Assembly: GCF_000169175.1 (NCBI RefSeq)
Contig: NZ_AAWS01000044.1
Coordinates: 1 to 64,000, forward strand
Length of the DNA stretch: 64,000 nucleotides
Source: Microscilla marina ATCC 23134
GTDB lineage: Bacteria; Bacteroidota; Bacteroidia; Cytophagales; Microscillaceae
Direction: 5' to 3'
Part shown: piece after piece, positions 47,073 through 54,808 of the stretch
Position numbering within the stretch: the first letter of the stretch is position 1
Layout of the letters: each line of letters begins with the position of its first letter
The notes under the pieces: generated by a model
Seen by the model: only the letters and a program-made list of their open reading frames with translations
Databases searched by the model: none
What the model was told of the DNA's origin: nothing
Position numbers and translations under genes: made by a program

Positions 47073-47174
47073 TCACCTTCCCATTCGACACATACAACAC
47101 CAAAACCAGCAAGCGCAACGCTTGGAGGCGGCGATTTTATCGTTGAATAGAAATTGGTGAATGTTTAAGTTCAT
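47073..47174 (-). CDS. Cysteine-rich leader peptide (33 residues) of the sulfate assimilation operon
   Basis: A short ATG frame (start 47174, TGA at 47075-47073) upstream of sulfite reductase. The first half is ordinary (MNLNIHQFLFNDKIAASKR); residues 20-29 read CACWFWCCMC, five Cys, two Trp and one Met in ten codons. It starts about 27 bases after a good promoter -7 box and is followed by two intrinsic terminators. This is the layout of an amino-acid attenuator: a ribosome waiting at Cys codons when Cys-tRNA is scarce would leave GGGAAGG (47082-47076) free to sequester the first terminator. A ribosome that reaches the stop would cover it. Peptide function itself is not expected. Confidence 0.72.
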   Translation of the reverse strand: MNLNIHQFLFNDKIAASKRCACWFWCCMCRMGR

Positions 47175-47200
47175 TGCTCTTTTATCAGTTAAATGTTGCA

Positions 47201-47233
47201 CAAACGTATTGCATTAAAAATTAGATTCCAAAA
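47201..47233 (-). promoter_or_regulatory. Promoter of the sulfate assimilation operon
   Basis: On the minus strand TTTTG (47233 to 47229), a 20-base spacer, and TACGTTTG (47208 to 47201) match the Bacteroidetes -33 TTTG and -7 TAnnTTTG consensus. The expected transcription start near 47195 is about 20 bases before the leader ORF start. Confidence 0.7.
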
Positions 47234-47381
47234 CTATTTCTGAAAAAATGCCTAAAAACGTTAAATTTTAACTTTCTGGTAACATTGGATATAGGAAAAG
47301 TGCAATTCAGAGTCAAGTTTAGGTAATTGGGTATTAGCCGCAAAAATGTAGCAACCCTATCAGATTACTCAGTTTTCAGTT

Positions 47382-47798
47382 TCAATGTTGTTGAAAAAAC
47401 TTCCATATTTCATTAAATAAGAGGTTGTCTACTTCTTGATTTCCAAAACCATGGCCAGTAGCAAGGGCAATCATGTACCTTACTTCATGGTTGGTGTCAC
47501 AGTTTGTATAACTGTACGACTTTACTTGGGTGGTTTTCCAGGTTAAATCTGTTTGGACGGCAGTAGTACTACAATTAAAGGTTTTTGCCCAGTTTAAAGC
47601 ACTATTTTCAGCCGACAAAAACTCTCCTACCTTAGAAGTACCTCCATTGACAGGTACCAGGTTATCAACGTCGCCATTTACTTGAAACACAGAAAGGGTT
47701 TTGGCAGGGGTAAGGTTGCCAGTGCTTATAATTTGTTGACTAAAAAGAGGAGCAATTGCCCTAAAGTGGTCGCTTGACTTTCCTACCAAATTTACCAT
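47382..47798 (-). pseudogene. C-terminal fragment of a polyhydroxybutyrate-depolymerase-like esterase
   Basis: A 138-codon frame that matches only the second half of secreted alpha/beta-hydrolase esterases (PHB depolymerase/feruloyl esterase type): SSDHFRAIAPLFS, SVFQVNGDVDNLVPVNGG with the acid residue, and ATGHGFGN with the catalytic His. The N-terminal half, signal peptide and the nucleophilic Ser elbow are missing. The frame begins right where a dispersed repeat (CTTCCGTCTACCGATTTTAT, near 47815) replaces the coding sequence. Probably inactive. Confidence 0.65.
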
Positions 47799-47814
47799 CC
47801 CGTAGTCACAATAG

Positions 47815-47925
47815 ACTTCCGTCTACCGATTTTATAAACCATTAAAAATCAGTAGCATACTTGCAAACCAGCCTAAAGCTAATGGCTAAAGGCTAATAGC
47901 TTTAGGCTGTAGAAGCTATCGACTA
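47815..47925 (+). repeat. Composite dispersed intergenic repeat
   Basis: GTCTACCGATTTTATAAACC, AAAAATCAGTAG and the tail CTAATAGCTTTAGGCTGTAG with AAGCTATCGAC. It matches the composite at 30466-30620 and 40588-40700, and abuts the broken esterase gene. Confidence 0.65.
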
Positions 47926-48049
47926 AAGTACCCACTTTCAGCAAACCAAGGCTCAAGAAAGCAGCATTGTAGCCACAATGGACTATCTTACCGCAGGGCG
48001 ACCTAAGCAATGCCGTTCGAAACCTTGTAAATGACTTAGGTCAGTAGGT

Positions 48050-48406
48050 TTAATATTCCTGTATCAATACACTGGTGGGAATACTTAAACTCTTGTGAAT
48101 TGATCTAATCATCTCTAAAGTAAGCTTTCGTTTATAATTCATTACTTCACTTACCCTGCTTTTAAAGCCAATGATTTCGACCAAATCTTTTTGTTGAAGC
48201 CCTAATTGTTCCATTCTAAACTTGATGGCTTCTATAGGGTTAGGCAAGTCAATTGCATGATGTTCGCTTTCATATTTATCTATCAAAATAGATAGTACCT
48301 CCAGCTCATCACCTTCAGCAGTTCCAGGTTTAGCATCAAAAATTTCTTCTAATCTTTCTAATGCTTGGTTATATTCTGTTTCGGTTTTTATTACTTTAAG
48401 ATTCAT
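48050..48406 (-). CDS. higA: HigA-like antitoxin (XRE helix-turn-helix)
   Basis: A 118-residue antitoxin. The N-terminal half (ALERLEEIFDAKPGTAEGDE) is the toxin-binding helical part seen in HigA-type antitoxins; residues about 60-110 are an XRE helix-turn-helix (IKFRMEQLGLQQKDLVEIIG, SRVSEVMNYKRKL). It would neutralise HigB and repress the operon. It is downstream of higB, the reversed order usual for higBA, but an odd 297-base gap separates the two. Confidence 0.85.
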   Translation of the reverse strand: MNLKVIKTETEYNQALERLEEIFDAKPGTAEGDELEVLSILIDKYESEHHAIDLPNPIEAIKFRMEQLGLQQKDLVEIIGFKSRVSEVMNYKRKLTLEMIRSIHKSLSIPTSVLIQEY

Positions 48407-48417
48407 ATTGATTTAAC

Positions 48418-48626
48418 GTTTCAATCCTTGTTTTAATGGATTTATATCTTGTAGGTTTTTGTACAAGTTTAATATCTTTTTTAGCAATGTCTTACTCCTT
48501 GTTGTAAAGGGATATTAGGTTTCGGGGAAAATACAGCGTGTCACATATCAGCAGTATTTTACTAGTACAAATAGTGACCTAAGTTTAAGTTTCAATCCTT
48601 GTTTTAGTGGATGTGTGCTGCACAGG
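48418..48626 (+). repeat. CRISPR-repeat-like degenerate copies between higB and higA
   Basis: GTTTCAATCCTTGTTTTA followed by ATGGAT at 48418-48441 and by GTGGAT at 48589-48612, sharing 23 of 24 bases, with a diverged third copy (CTCCTTGTTGTAAAGGGAT) near 48495-48513. Copy 1 to the middle copy is 71 bases, a normal CRISPR period; middle to copy 3 is about 100. The GTTTCAATCC opening is typical of many CRISPR repeats. No cas genes are in the window. It may be a decayed array or an unrelated repeat. Confidence 0.4.
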
Positions 48627-48703
48627 TTATTTGTATTAGGTTTTGGGGTGTAAACTCCTTATGATAAAAGACTATGCATATTTAGTGATGTTGATATTCA
48701 CAA

Positions 48704-48997
48704 TTAAACCGTATCTGCATTTACTTTGTCATATTCAGCATGAGTACCAATAAAACGAATCCAAATTATTTTAACTTCAAAGTTAATCCGCACAATCAGC
48801 CTATAATGATTACCTTTAATATTAAATACAAAGCGATTATCTACTAGGATACTAGCACTGGGATACTCCCGTTTGATATCGTTAGGGGTTTCCCAATTAG
48901 CTTTTTCTGCTTCGTGATACCACGATTTAAGTGCTTCTTCACTATCTGCGTGGCTTTCCCAGAACTCCCTTAATGTTCTTCTTGCAATAACTCTCAC
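48704..48997 (-). CDS. higB: HigB-like mRNA interferase toxin
   Basis: A 97-residue toxin of the HigB/RelE fold. Hallmarks are RRTLREFWESHADSEEALKS, WYHEAEKANW, NRFVFNIKGNHYRLIVRINF and WIRFIGTHAEYDKV, as in the HigB_toxin family that cuts translated mRNA. It starts with GTG at 48995-48997. A -7 box and a large palindrome lie directly upstream. Its partner HigA follows in the same direction. Confidence 0.9.
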   Translation of the reverse strand: MRVIARRTLREFWESHADSEEALKSWYHEAEKANWETPNDIKREYPSASILVDNRFVFNIKGNHYRLIVRINFEVKIIWIRFIGTHAEYDKVNADTV

Positions 48998-49023
48998 TGT
49001 TGTTATAATTATGATTGATTACA

Positions 49024-49031
49024 CAAATATA
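49024..49031 (-). promoter_or_regulatory. Promoter -7 box of higBA
   Basis: TATATTTG on the minus strand matches the Bacteroidetes TAnnTTTG box, 26 bases before the GTG start of higB. The -33 region falls inside the palindrome at 49032-49062. Confidence 0.6.
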
Positions 49032-49062
49032 TTAAAAAGTTACCATTATGGTAACTTTTTAA
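49032..49062. promoter_or_regulatory. 31-bp perfect palindrome, likely HigA operator
   Basis: TTAAAAAGTTACCAT, one central T, ATGGTAACTTTTTAA: fifteen perfect pairs around a single base, directly abutting the higB -7 box. Antitoxins of this type autorepress by binding such inverted repeats, so this is the expected operator. Confidence 0.7.
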
Positions 49063-49117
49063 GGTGAAATTACCCACAAGGGTTAACAGCACGATTCAAA
49101 AACTAACGCTAAAGGCT

Positions 49118-49172
49118 AATAGCACCGATATTCATCGGCATCTAAGGACTTGAGGCTGTAGAAGCCATCGAC
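49118..49172 (+). repeat. Dispersed intergenic repeat
   Basis: AATAGCACCGATATTCATCGG then CATCTAAGGACTTGAGG and CTGTAGAAGCCATCGACC: the same unit as at 26695 and 30585, with the CTGTAGAAGC tail shared with 40680 and 47900. Confidence 0.6.
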
Positions 49173-49260
49173 CATCGACTAACAAACCATAAATAAACCT
49201 CCCCAACATTTGGGGTACAGCGTACATTGATACTATTTTGCCAGAAAAATAACCAACCTT

Positions 49261-49737
49261 ATGATGACAAAAGTATTATTTGTATGCTTGGGCAATATAT
49301 GCCGATCACCGATGGCAGAAGGTGTTTTTATTGATCTGCTAAAACAACATGACCTCAGCGACCAAATTTATTGTGAGTCGGCAGGCACAGCGGCTTATCA
49401 CACAGGTGAGTTGCCCGATTCGCGCATGCGTGACACTGCCCGCAAACACGGCATAGAACTTACCAGTAGGGCGCGCCAGGTAGAAGCACAAGATTTGCAC
49501 GAGTTTGATTATGTGCTGGCAATGGACCAATCGAATTACAGAAATATTATGCAGTTGACTCAAGAGCCCGAAAGTATCAAGGCGAAGGTGATGCTCATGC
49601 GCGACTTTGATGAGCAAGAGAAGGGGGGAGAGGTGCCCGATCCTTATTATGGAGGCATTGATGGTTTCGAGAACGTGTACCAGGTTTTGAAGCGGTCGAA
49701 CCAAGCTTTTTTGGCCTTTATTCAGCAAGAAGCGTAA
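49261..49737 (+). CDS. Low-molecular-weight protein tyrosine phosphatase
   Basis: A 158-residue LMW-PTP. The P-loop VCLGNICRSPMAEG gives nucleophile Cys9 and Arg15; the general acid is in VPDPYYGGIDGFENVY. Length is standard. Such enzymes act on tyrosine-phosphorylated proteins or other small phosphomonoesters. The stop overlaps the start of the fructosamine-kinase gene (TAATGA), a pairing also seen in other bacteria and suggestive of joint action in deglycation, though this is inference. Confidence 0.94.
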   Translation: MMTKVLFVCLGNICRSPMAEGVFIDLLKQHDLSDQIYCESAGTAAYHTGELPDSRMRDTARKHGIELTSRARQVEAQDLHEFDYVLAMDQSNYRNIMQLTQEPESIKAKVMLMRDFDEQEKGGEVPDPYYGGIDGFENVYQVLKRSNQAFLAFIQQEA

Positions 49738-50603
49738 TGACTAATCAATCAACTATTTTTTTTGAACAAGTCCTCTCGCAGAGCCTGAGCAAATCTTTAA
49801 AGGTTAATAATTACCAAACGTTGAGTGGGGGTAGTATCAATCAGGCGGTGGCATTGCACACAGTAGAAGGTAGTTTTTTTCTGAAATACAATGCCCAAAC
49901 CCCCGCCGATATGTTTGCCAAAGAAGCCCAGGGGCTGGAGCTTTTGCGTAAAACCGAGGCGATTGCCCTGCCCAAAGTGTTGGGCATTGGGCAAGATTTT
50001 TTATTACTGGAATTGATTGATGCACGTCAACGTATTCCTGATTTTTGGGCAGACTTTGGGCGTTCACTGGCAGCTTTGCATCGGCACTCGGCACCACAAT
50101 TTGGACTTAACCACGACAACTATATAGGCAAATTGCCTCAGCCTAATACATTGACCAAAAATGGCGTGGAGTTTTTTATAGAGCATAGGCTCAGGCAACA
50201 AACCAAGCTGGCGTATGATACCAGGCAAATTGATCAGGCATTGTGTAGCCAGTTAGACAGGCTTTATGACAAATTACCTAAGCTATTGCCCCACGAGGCA
50301 CCCGCCCTTTTGCACGGCGATTTGTGGTCGGGCAATGTAATGAACAATGCCGAAGGGGTGGTGACTTTGATAGACCCCGCAGTGTATTATGGTTTGCGCG
50401 AAGCAGAGCTTGCTTTTACTGAGATGTTTGGGCGATTTGACTCAAGTTTTTATGAAGCATACCATCAGACTTTCCCCTTGGAGCCTGGCTATAGCCAAAG
50501 GGTAGATTTGTATAATTTGTATCCTACCTTGGTGCATGTCAACTTATTTGGACAAGGCTATGTAGGGGCGGTAAAGTTGGTAGTGAGGAGGTTTGTGGGG
50601 TAG
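49737..50603 (+). CDS. Fructosamine/ketosamine-3-kinase family protein
   Basis: A 288-residue protein-kinase-like small-molecule kinase. It shows LSGGSINQAVALHT near the N-terminus, the invariant Lys in SFFLKYN, LLLELIDA, the catalytic LLHGDLWSGNVM and the metal-binding LIDPAVYYGLREAELAFTEM. This family phosphorylates ketosamines formed by glycation so that proteins are repaired. It is translationally coupled to the LMW-PTP gene. Confidence 0.92.
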   Translation: MTNQSTIFFEQVLSQSLSKSLKVNNYQTLSGGSINQAVALHTVEGSFFLKYNAQTPADMFAKEAQGLELLRKTEAIALPKVLGIGQDFLLLELIDARQRIPDFWADFGRSLAALHRHSAPQFGLNHDNYIGKLPQPNTLTKNGVEFFIEHRLRQQTKLAYDTRQIDQALCSQLDRLYDKLPKLLPHEAPALLHGDLWSGNVMNNAEGVVTLIDPAVYYGLREAELAFTEMFGRFDSSFYEAYHQTFPLEPGYSQRVDLYNLYPTLVHVNLFGQGYVGAVKLVVRRFVG

Positions 50604-50708
50604 GTATTTGACCATAGCCAAAAAACACGTGGTATCTTTTGCTGATCATCTAAAAAGCACTATCTTAATAGAAGAAAAATTAGAAATATTCTACTATTAC
50701 TACAAGTA

Positions 50709-51743
50709 ATGATGTTAACACCCAATCAGCAAAACCTAAAGAAAGAGTTAGAATGGCTGGAGGAAGTAATTCAAGTCCAGCGGGATTTTCAAAATAATCT
50801 TTCTTCTAAAATAATAAATGTGCCTTCTATTCAATTTGGGGTTATTGCTAATAAAGATAAGCAGTCAATTTATCCAGAACAAGGGCTTACATTGGCTGAA
50901 AATAAAGATGGGCAAACTGCTTGGTATATTACTTTATGTGAACAACCAGATACAGTAAGTTTTGTCTTGGAGCAAGGCCATTTATGTGCCATTAAAGAAG
51001 GTACGCTGTTAGGTAAATTGCTAGAGGCACAAAAAGACTGGGTGTTGGTAGATATGCCTTGTAGAGTGATAAAACCCAATAACAAAGTAGCAGTTTATCA
51101 AAGTCAGGTAAAGGGTTGGTTACCTCGTTGTTTTACTGATATTCCAGAGGGTTTTAACCCTGAGATGAACCTAGAGTCCCTTAAGAACTTAGTAAGTCAA
51201 TTACCTCAAAATCAAGCCAAAAATATTCAAGACTATATAGATACTGTTGAACGTAATTTATATTGGAAGAACTTTTACGAAGTCCGAGATATTACTCAAT
51301 TACCCTCCCCCCAGCTTTTGCCAAATGACTCTTCTTATGCCCAGTTTGTGTATAAAAATAAACTGAGTTTCTACGACCGTTTATTATTGATAATGAGCCT
51401 GACTGCACATATTGAGCCTGACTTTTTTGAGTCAAAACTGGGAAAGTATTATGATGATTTATCTACTAATCACGGTTTAATCAAGGGAGGTCATTATGAT
51501 GGTGTTTTTCCGTCAGGAACTACTTTTCTGTTCTTGAGTGGGGTGCATAATCTTTCTACTCGGCTTGCCCATTTGCGCTGGATGAAACAAGAAAGTGTGC
51601 TATTCACAAATGAAGTGGTTGCCCTGTCAGCAGTAGCCCCCTATGAACCTATGTGGGCAGGTGGGTTAGTAATAGCCATGGACTATTTTATGTTTTTGGT
51701 CGAAGTTGATTCGTCAGAGGAAGTTTTTTTACAATTATCTTAA
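50709..51743 (+). CDS. Unknown protein; C-terminal part resembles the winged-helix domain of contractile-injection-system ATPases
   Basis: A 344-residue protein, not firmly assigned. Residues 1-200 are unrecognised. Residues about 220-340 (YDRLLLIMSLTAHIEPDFFE, GGHYDGVFPSGTTFLFLSG, then VVALSAVAPYEPMWAGGLVIA) recall the N-terminal winged-helix domain preceding the AAA+ module in ATPases of extracellular contractile injection systems. No AAA+ domain follows here. It heads a run of tightly spaced small genes. The similarity is from memory of the family pattern and needs a profile search. Confidence 0.45.
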   Translation: MMLTPNQQNLKKELEWLEEVIQVQRDFQNNLSSKIINVPSIQFGVIANKDKQSIYPEQGLTLAENKDGQTAWYITLCEQPDTVSFVLEQGHLCAIKEGTLLGKLLEAQKDWVLVDMPCRVIKPNNKVAVYQSQVKGWLPRCFTDIPEGFNPEMNLESLKNLVSQLPQNQAKNIQDYIDTVERNLYWKNFYEVRDITQLPSPQLLPNDSSYAQFVYKNKLSFYDRLLLIMSLTAHIEPDFFESKLGKYYDDLSTNHGLIKGGHYDGVFPSGTTFLFLSGVHNLSTRLAHLRWMKQESVLFTNEVVALSAVAPYEPMWAGGLVIAMDYFMFLVEVDSSEEVFLQLS

Positions 51744-51761
51744 CACTATACTATAAAGAAT

Positions 51762-51932
51762 ATGTATACTCGTTTAAATTCTAAGGAAAACGATTATTTG
51801 GCACAACAGACGGTTGTACAAAGAAGGCAAGCTCTAAATACTACAAAAAAGAAGAAACCAAAGGCTCCAGTGCTCATGGGTGATGAACGTAGTATGTTCT
51901 TACAACGTGAAGAAGAGGAAATGATTAGGTGA
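51762..51932 (+). CDS. Small basic protein of 56 residues
   Basis: ATG frame 18 bases after the previous stop. The N-terminus MYTRLNSKENDYLAQQ and VVQRRQAL, then a Lys/Pro stretch (TTKKKKPKAPVLMG) and an acidic end. No family is recognised; the short leader followed by VVQRR recalls the starts of injection-system cargo proteins, but that is weak. Likely co-transcribed with its neighbours. Confidence 0.45.
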   Translation: MYTRLNSKENDYLAQQTVVQRRQALNTTKKKKPKAPVLMGDERSMFLQREEEEMIR

Positions 51933-51936
51933 TGGG

Positions 51937-52722
51937 TTGAAAAGGAAACAGAGAAAGCTTTTACGACAGCTGAAAAAAAAATATGATCGACAAAAAAGGC
52001 GAGTGATGAAAAAGTTTAAATTACCTGCTGACCAAGCAAGAGAGCTTAGTTTTATTAAAAAGGCTTATTATGGTGAAGTTAATTATATTAATTAATTGTT
52101 TGCAAAAAAAGATAAAGAAGGATATGATGTTGTTATAAGAAGCCTTAAGAAAGCTGGCTATTTGGCTAAAAGTTCTAACGAAGGGGCAAGACAGGTAGCG
52201 AAAAATAAGGGGCAGGGTAAACCTGAAAATGATAAAAAATCGATGACTACAGGGCGGCCTTATAATAATACGGTGACGCATACCAAACCTTTTCTTAAAC
52301 CATATGAAGAAAAGGTATTTTTAGATAGAATTGATGATAGTGTAATTACGGCAGTAAAAAACGCAACCATTAGGGGGGTAGGAACAAGTATTGAAGCAAA
52401 AATAAAGGTTGCAGTAGGAAGTGATCCTATACGTGTAAGCTTGAGATCTGGACGATTTGATGCTGACTCTAATACCAACGGAATTAAAGACTTACTGTTT
52501 GATGGCAGTGGTAACAATTATGTGGTGGCACTGCCAGGACAGGAGAGTACTTTTAAGGTAAATTCAGCAGATTTAGACGGTGTACAGGATTTGTCAATTT
52601 ATACTCAAAGTCATACAAACCCTGGTGGTGGTAATAATAAGTTTACTGGACATTTAATTATAAAATCCAAGATATTGGTAGGTTCGAATCAAATTAGGCT
52701 AAATGTTAGAATTAAAAAATGA
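51937..52722 (+). pseudogene. Possible single gene split by an in-frame TAA
   Basis: One reading frame runs from a TTG at 51937 (or ATG at 52006) to TAA at 52093-52095 and continues without another stop from TTG at 52096 to 52722. The first part is strongly basic (KRKQRKLLRQLKKKYDRQKR, then FKLPADQARELSFIKKAYYG); the second, 208 codons, has a helical start (YDVVIRSLKKAGYLAK) and a beta-rich end (KVFLDRIDDSVITAVKNATI onward). Either the TAA broke one gene of about 261 codons or two coupled genes (52 and 208 codons) exist. No family recognised. Confidence 0.4.
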
Positions 52723-54178
52723 TAACAAAATATACTTATTTATTTTTCTGTTGATAAATTGTTTTTATAGCCTTTCTTCTTCTGCCCAAGCAAAAGTCAC
52801 CCAAAAAAGGGATACTTTAGTGAAAGGCGAAATGGAGGCAAATTTTGGGGTGTATATTGAGGAGTATTTTTATAAAGATGTCCTTTTTCAAGTAAAACAG
52901 TATAAGTTTACGAAGAGAGGTGAAAAGTATCTAGCAGCTATAGCTCCTATAAAAAACAACAAGTATCATGGCAGGGCAGTTCTTTACGATGAAAAGGGAA
53001 AACCTGCCAATATTATATGGGAGTGGGAACACGGTGATTTGAAAGCCATTTATAAGTATTATGCCAATGGGCGGCTTAAGAGGCGTTATGGGTATTGGGT
53101 AGAAATTTCAATACGTCATGGGAAATTTGCTTATTATTACCCAAATGGGCAGGTGTCAATACAAGGAAGGTTTGACAAAAATAGCCTGGAAGGGAAGTAT
53201 CAAGAGTGGGACAAAAAGGGAAGGCTGAAGCTCAAGGCGCAGTTAAAAAATGGAATAGAGCAAGATACCACTAAAATATATAAACGAGGTAGGCTTAAAG
53301 TTGCCTATTTGCCTAATCGTGATGGTTTGTACAAGCAAAAAATCACCTATCGTACCGATGGTAGTCTTAAAAAAATAAAGCCTTTGAGTTTTGACGACAA
53401 AGAGCATATACCTAACTCTACGGCTTATTGTGCGAATACTCCAGTAGGTATGGTATCATCTACTACACACAACCAATACAATGACCAAGGCAAGCGTCAT
53501 GGAGATTGGCTGGCAACAAACACTACTTGGAATCGCTATGAGTTAGTACATTACGAAAACGGTGTATTGCAAGGTCCTTGTTATTTTTATTCGATGGATG
53601 AAGTGACCACGCTTTTTCGGGGTATGATGAAAAACGGCAAACTAAAGGGGCTCGCCAAGGGCTATAAGGGTTTGCAAGACGATGTAGTAGACTCGCTTTA
53701 TTTTAAAAATAATATATTGGAGCGTATGAAACTGCATTACCCTAAAGTAGATATACGATTTAAGAAAGGTTTGCAAGAAGGGAGCTATTGGCAAAATTAT
53801 CCTTTTAAAAAACTCAAGGCACGAGTACCAGTAAGCAAAGGCAAAATACAAGGTAAGTTACAATTGTTTAACCTCAAAAAACAATTGGTGTTTGAGGGGC
53901 AAGTAAAAGACAATAGGTGGACGCAAGACACTTTGAGACTATACAACACTGAGGGGTGTTGTGTCAAAGGGTATATTTATAAAGACAAGCTCACTTTTCG
54001 AGAGTTTATTTACCAACCCGATGGCAGTGTAAAAGACAATGGAGAACAAATGCTATCGATGGATAATATTTATGACTTTGCCTTTATTCGCTATGATTTG
54101 GTAAAAAACAAACTGCCTTTGTTCTACAATGTTTATACACTGTATCAACCCGTTAGCTTTTGGTATGAAGAGAATTGA
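52703..54178 (+). CDS. Secreted MORN-like repeat protein
   Basis: A 491-residue exported protein with a signal peptide (IYLFIFLLINCFYSLSSSAQA). The body holds YwqK/MORN-type repeats of about 20-25 residues with the YxNGxxxxxGxY pattern, for example YKYYANGRLKRRYGYW, FAYYYPNGQVSIQGRF and YQEWDKKGRLKLKAQL. Such repeats form beta-hairpin solenoids; their role in Bacteroidetes is unclear. It overlaps the end of the previous gene by 20 bases, so it is part of the same small operon. Confidence 0.75.
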   Translation: MLELKNDNKIYLFIFLLINCFYSLSSSAQAKVTQKRDTLVKGEMEANFGVYIEEYFYKDVLFQVKQYKFTKRGEKYLAAIAPIKNNKYHGRAVLYDEKGKPANIIWEWEHGDLKAIYKYYANGRLKRRYGYWVEISIRHGKFAYYYPNGQVSIQGRFDKNSLEGKYQEWDKKGRLKLKAQLKNGIEQDTTKIYKRGRLKVAYLPNRDGLYKQKITYRTDGSLKKIKPLSFDDKEHIPNSTAYCANTPVGMVSSTTHNQYNDQGKRHGDWLATNTTWNRYELVHYENGVLQGPCYFYSMDEVTTLFRGMMKNGKLKGLAKGYKGLQDDVVDSLYFKNNILERMKLHYPKVDIRFKKGLQEGSYWQNYPFKKLKARVPVSKGKIQGKLQLFNLKKQLVFEGQVKDNRWTQDTLRLYNTEGCCVKGYIYKDKLTFREFIYQPDGSVKDNGEQMLSMDNIYDFAFIRYDLVKNKLPLFYNVYTLYQPVSFWYEEN

Positions 54179-54226
54179 TTGGTTTTTGTGTGAATTTCTT
54201 TCATATTGTAGCCGAAACTAAAACCT

Positions 54227-54808
54227 ATGAAAGAAATCTGGTTGGTGCGACACACCACTCCCAAAATAGCCAAAGGCATTGCTTATGGGCAAGCCGATTT
54301 GGATGTAATTGACGCTTATCCCAGCGAAAGAAATCGAATCAAAGGTTTTTTGCAAGGGCAATACAACGCGCAAACCCCTGTATATACCAGCCCGCTTAAG
54401 CGTTGTCACCTACTTGCCACCGATTTGGCAGCAACTTTGGGCAATGAGCTGAAGGTAGACGATAGATTGATGGAAATGAATTTTGGGGTGTGGGAACAAA
54501 CTGCCTGGAACGATATACCTCAAGAAACGCTTGCCCCGTGGATGAATGATTTTGTAAATTATAGGGTGCCCGAAGGCGAATGTTTTTTGGATGTGCATAC
54601 CAGAGTAGTGAGCTTTTGGGACGATTTGCTACAAACCAATGCCGAAAAGGTGATTGTGAGCACCCATAGCGGGGTTATTCGTACCTTGCTTTGCCATGTG
54701 TTAGACATTCCCCTAAAAAACGCCTTTAGGTTAGATTTGCACTACGGCACCATCTCTAAGCTCACTCATCATAAGGATTTATCTAAAGTGGTGTATTTTA
54801 ATCATTGA
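54227..54808 (+). CDS. Histidine phosphatase family protein (CobC/phosphoglycerate-mutase-like)
   Basis: A 193-residue enzyme of the phosphoglycerate-mutase-like superfamily. The phospho-accepting His is in IWLVRHTTP (RHT instead of the usual RHG, common in the alpha-ribazole phosphatase branch), followed by GIAYGQADLDV, the acid in LMEMNFGVWEQ and the second His in VIVSTHSGVIRTLL. In cobalamin-making bacteria such proteins finish the lower-ligand pathway, but no cob genes for that are nearby, so the substrate is open. Confidence 0.85.
   Translation: MKEIWLVRHTTPKIAKGIAYGQADLDVIDAYPSERNRIKGFLQGQYNAQTPVYTSPLKRCHLLATDLAATLGNELKVDDRLMEMNFGVWEQTAWNDIPQETLAPWMNDFVNYRVPEGECFLDVHTRVVSFWDDLLQTNAEKVIVSTHSGVIRTLLCHVLDIPLKNAFRLDLHYGTISKLTHHKDLSKVVYFNH

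Noticed and set aside
46855-47160. Plus-strand 101-codon frame over the sulfur leader
   Set aside because: It reads through both terminator hairpins and the leader on the opposite strand and shows no domain.
46816-47200. A SAM-type riboswitch in the sulfite reductase leader
   Set aside because: The conserved core of SAM-I riboswitches is not found; the leader ORF, antiterminator and terminators explain the region better.
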